Below are positions 62,576-64,000 of a stretch of 64,000 nt of DNA, piece after piece. The stretch spans positions 43,637,804 through 43,701,803 of the forward strand of contig OX235262.1 of the NCBI GenBank assembly GCA_944472135.2. Direction: 5' to 3'. Under the pieces are notes generated by a model. That model made no database searches and had not been told where the DNA came from. It saw nothing but the letters and a program-made list of their open reading frames with translations. The number at the start of each line of letters is the position of its first letter. Positions within the stretch are counted from its first letter, which is position 1. Both the position numbers and the translations under genes were made by a program. This stretch comes from Trichobilharzia regenti (lineage: Eukaryota; Platyhelminthes; Trematoda; Strigeidida; Schistosomatidae).

Positions 62576-63950
62576 AATACTAAAATTCGAGATATACGCA
62601 TATCTCCAAAGTACAGTGGAAAAACAACGGTTTATATTTTTGCAAATGACTACTTCTTTTTAATGAAATATGTCTCAAAATGCATTCAGACACAGATAAA
62701 ATCATAATGTAATTTCACAAGTTACAAAGAACCAATTGCCTATGTCGAAAACGGTGTGTAGGATGTCACTCTGTATCAGAGTTGAGCTAAACGCATTATT
62801 ATTAAAGGCAGAGAGGCATTAGGATTTTTAAGAAAAACAAGACTTGAAAGTATTTAAATGGAAGACACTATTGAAAAAACAAAACTTACTGATGATTCCT
62901 AGGCATATTTTGTTCGAAATAAGCTTGAAAACGCCAATCAGCATATCGTCTGCTATTATATTAAATAAACAAAAGCTTTCTTTTTGAAAAGTTAGCGAAG
63001 GATATTTTGCAGTATTATCAATGAATTAAAAAAAATCGAACTTGACAGATGGCGGAGGGGCATGTATTCAGTGGTGTTACCACTGGATGCTTATTCCATA
63101 CTAGATGCATATGTGTGTGTTCCAACTTATTGAAATACGACTAAACTGATCAGTAATCAAAAGTAAGCCTAATCTTTTGCCATTTCCCTTGAACCTATTG
63201 CAAGTAAGTCTTTGAGTCTAGAGTGACACAGTTGAATCACTTCAGTTACTTTAATCTATAAGCATTTTATTATTATGTCCTTGAGTTCAGAGTAGATTCA
63301 ACAGCATGTCCTCAATTCACTGGGTTTTTTGACTCCACGATTACCCACAAGCTTTCATCTCTTCCTCATACGATCTTCTCCATGTCACCCTCAGACACAC
63401 GCCCAACTCACTGTTTTGAGATTCGGGTTCTACTCAGCGGTCTGGTGCATGTGATTTCACTCAATGGCTTCCTTAATGAATCTCCATTTTCTTCGGTATA
63501 TTTGTTGAGCTATAAGGTTCTTGGTTGGTTTGTCACCGAAGTTCCTAGTTGCTTATATACCTCCCGATGACTGGCTGTCTGATGTTCTCTATTGAGACAG
63601 AGAGTGCAGCTAGCTGTTGATGAAATTTTGCAGCAGACAGGTGAAATGGTTCTGACGACATAAACGCCAAGTATGTGAACTGTATAATGGAAGCATAGCT
63701 TTACATTCGTTTCGAAAATTTGGATATGTTTCTCTTGTATTGAGTACAGTAGATCTACACACTGATTTTAGAGCAACGAAGGTCTGTTTAAATTGCCCGA
63801 TTCCGACTAGCTGACTGTGACATCCTAATTCGTGGCGCCTGTAGTTGAAAGGACGCTACGTGTAGGCAAGTGAAAAAGGTGACTTCCTTTACACATACAA
63901 TCTTTCAATTAAGTTTTAGTAAATTTAAAATAAGCCTTAAGATTTAGATA
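62576..63950. other. AT-rich DNA, no gene seen
   Basis: No motif-bearing ORF on either strand. The short ORF near 63.4 kb has no recognisable features. Confidence 0.5.
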
Positions 63951-64000
63951 TGATAGAGAAGATTTGTAGCTCAAGTGGATGATTTTGATGTGGATATCCA
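63951..64000 (-). mobile_element. Start of another PLE-2-type copy (cut by window end)
   Basis: Carries GATAGAGAAGATTTGTAGC, then GTGGATGATTTTGATGTGG, the terminal module seen at 4058-4100 and, inverted, at 31592-31630. By comparison with those it is the 3' end of a minus-strand copy that continues beyond the window. Confidence 0.6.

Overview
The window looks like repeat-dense chromosomal DNA from a parasitic flatworm, most likely a blood fluke of the genus Schistosoma. The reasons are: SINE-like copies with the schistosome hammerhead-satellite (Sm-alpha) layout; RTE, CR1-group and Penelope-like (PLE) retroelements; BEL/Pao-type and Ty3-type LTR derivatives; tRNA-headed SINEs; and one conserved eukaryotic gene, dynactin subunit 5 (dctn5). 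I see no rRNA, no genuine tRNA and no CRISPR array. The genus is an inference from repeat types; the species cannot be told from this window.

Layout. 0.1-1.2 kb: tRNA-like SINE pieces and the C-terminal remnant of a reverse transcriptase (RT). 1.5-5.7 kb: PLE-1 (RT plus GIY-YIG endonuclease), entered near its C-terminus by a palindromic fold-back derivative of a second PLE family (PLE-2) that leaves a 12-bp target site duplication (TSD). 5.7-11.3 kb: a possible small two-exon gene and several SINEs, some with decayed hammerhead cores. 11.3-11.9 kb: dctn5, minus strand. 12-18.3 kb: SINE, microsatellite, dead RTE, a G-rich tract and a dead RT on the minus strand. 18.6-31.7 kb: a nest in which a CR1-group element (C) carries an intact RTE (10-bp TSD) and a full-length PLE-2 (10-bp TSD) in its 3'UTR. 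31.8-35.8 kb: an LTR element with nearly identical 371-bp LTRs that encodes only a BEL/Pao gag-like ORF. 35.9-50.7 kb: two inverted copies of a relative of that element flanking a minus-strand CR1-group element (B), which itself contains a truncated second element (A) and an AT-rich insert. 50.7-56.8 kb: no recognisable gene. 56.8-62.6 kb: a dead RTE copy with a 1.44-kb internal tandem duplication and a 1,053-bp miniature LTR element. The last 50 bp are the start of another PLE-2 copy.

Functionally almost everything here is self-copying DNA. Only dctn5 is a confident host gene. The RTE ORF at 24.6-27.6 kb is the one long retroelement ORF that looks complete. The two LTR derivatives lack RT and integrase catalytic domains and would need enzymes from relatives elsewhere. 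Candidate hammerhead ribozymes occur at the ends of both PLE families, and their helices differ in sequence while staying paired.
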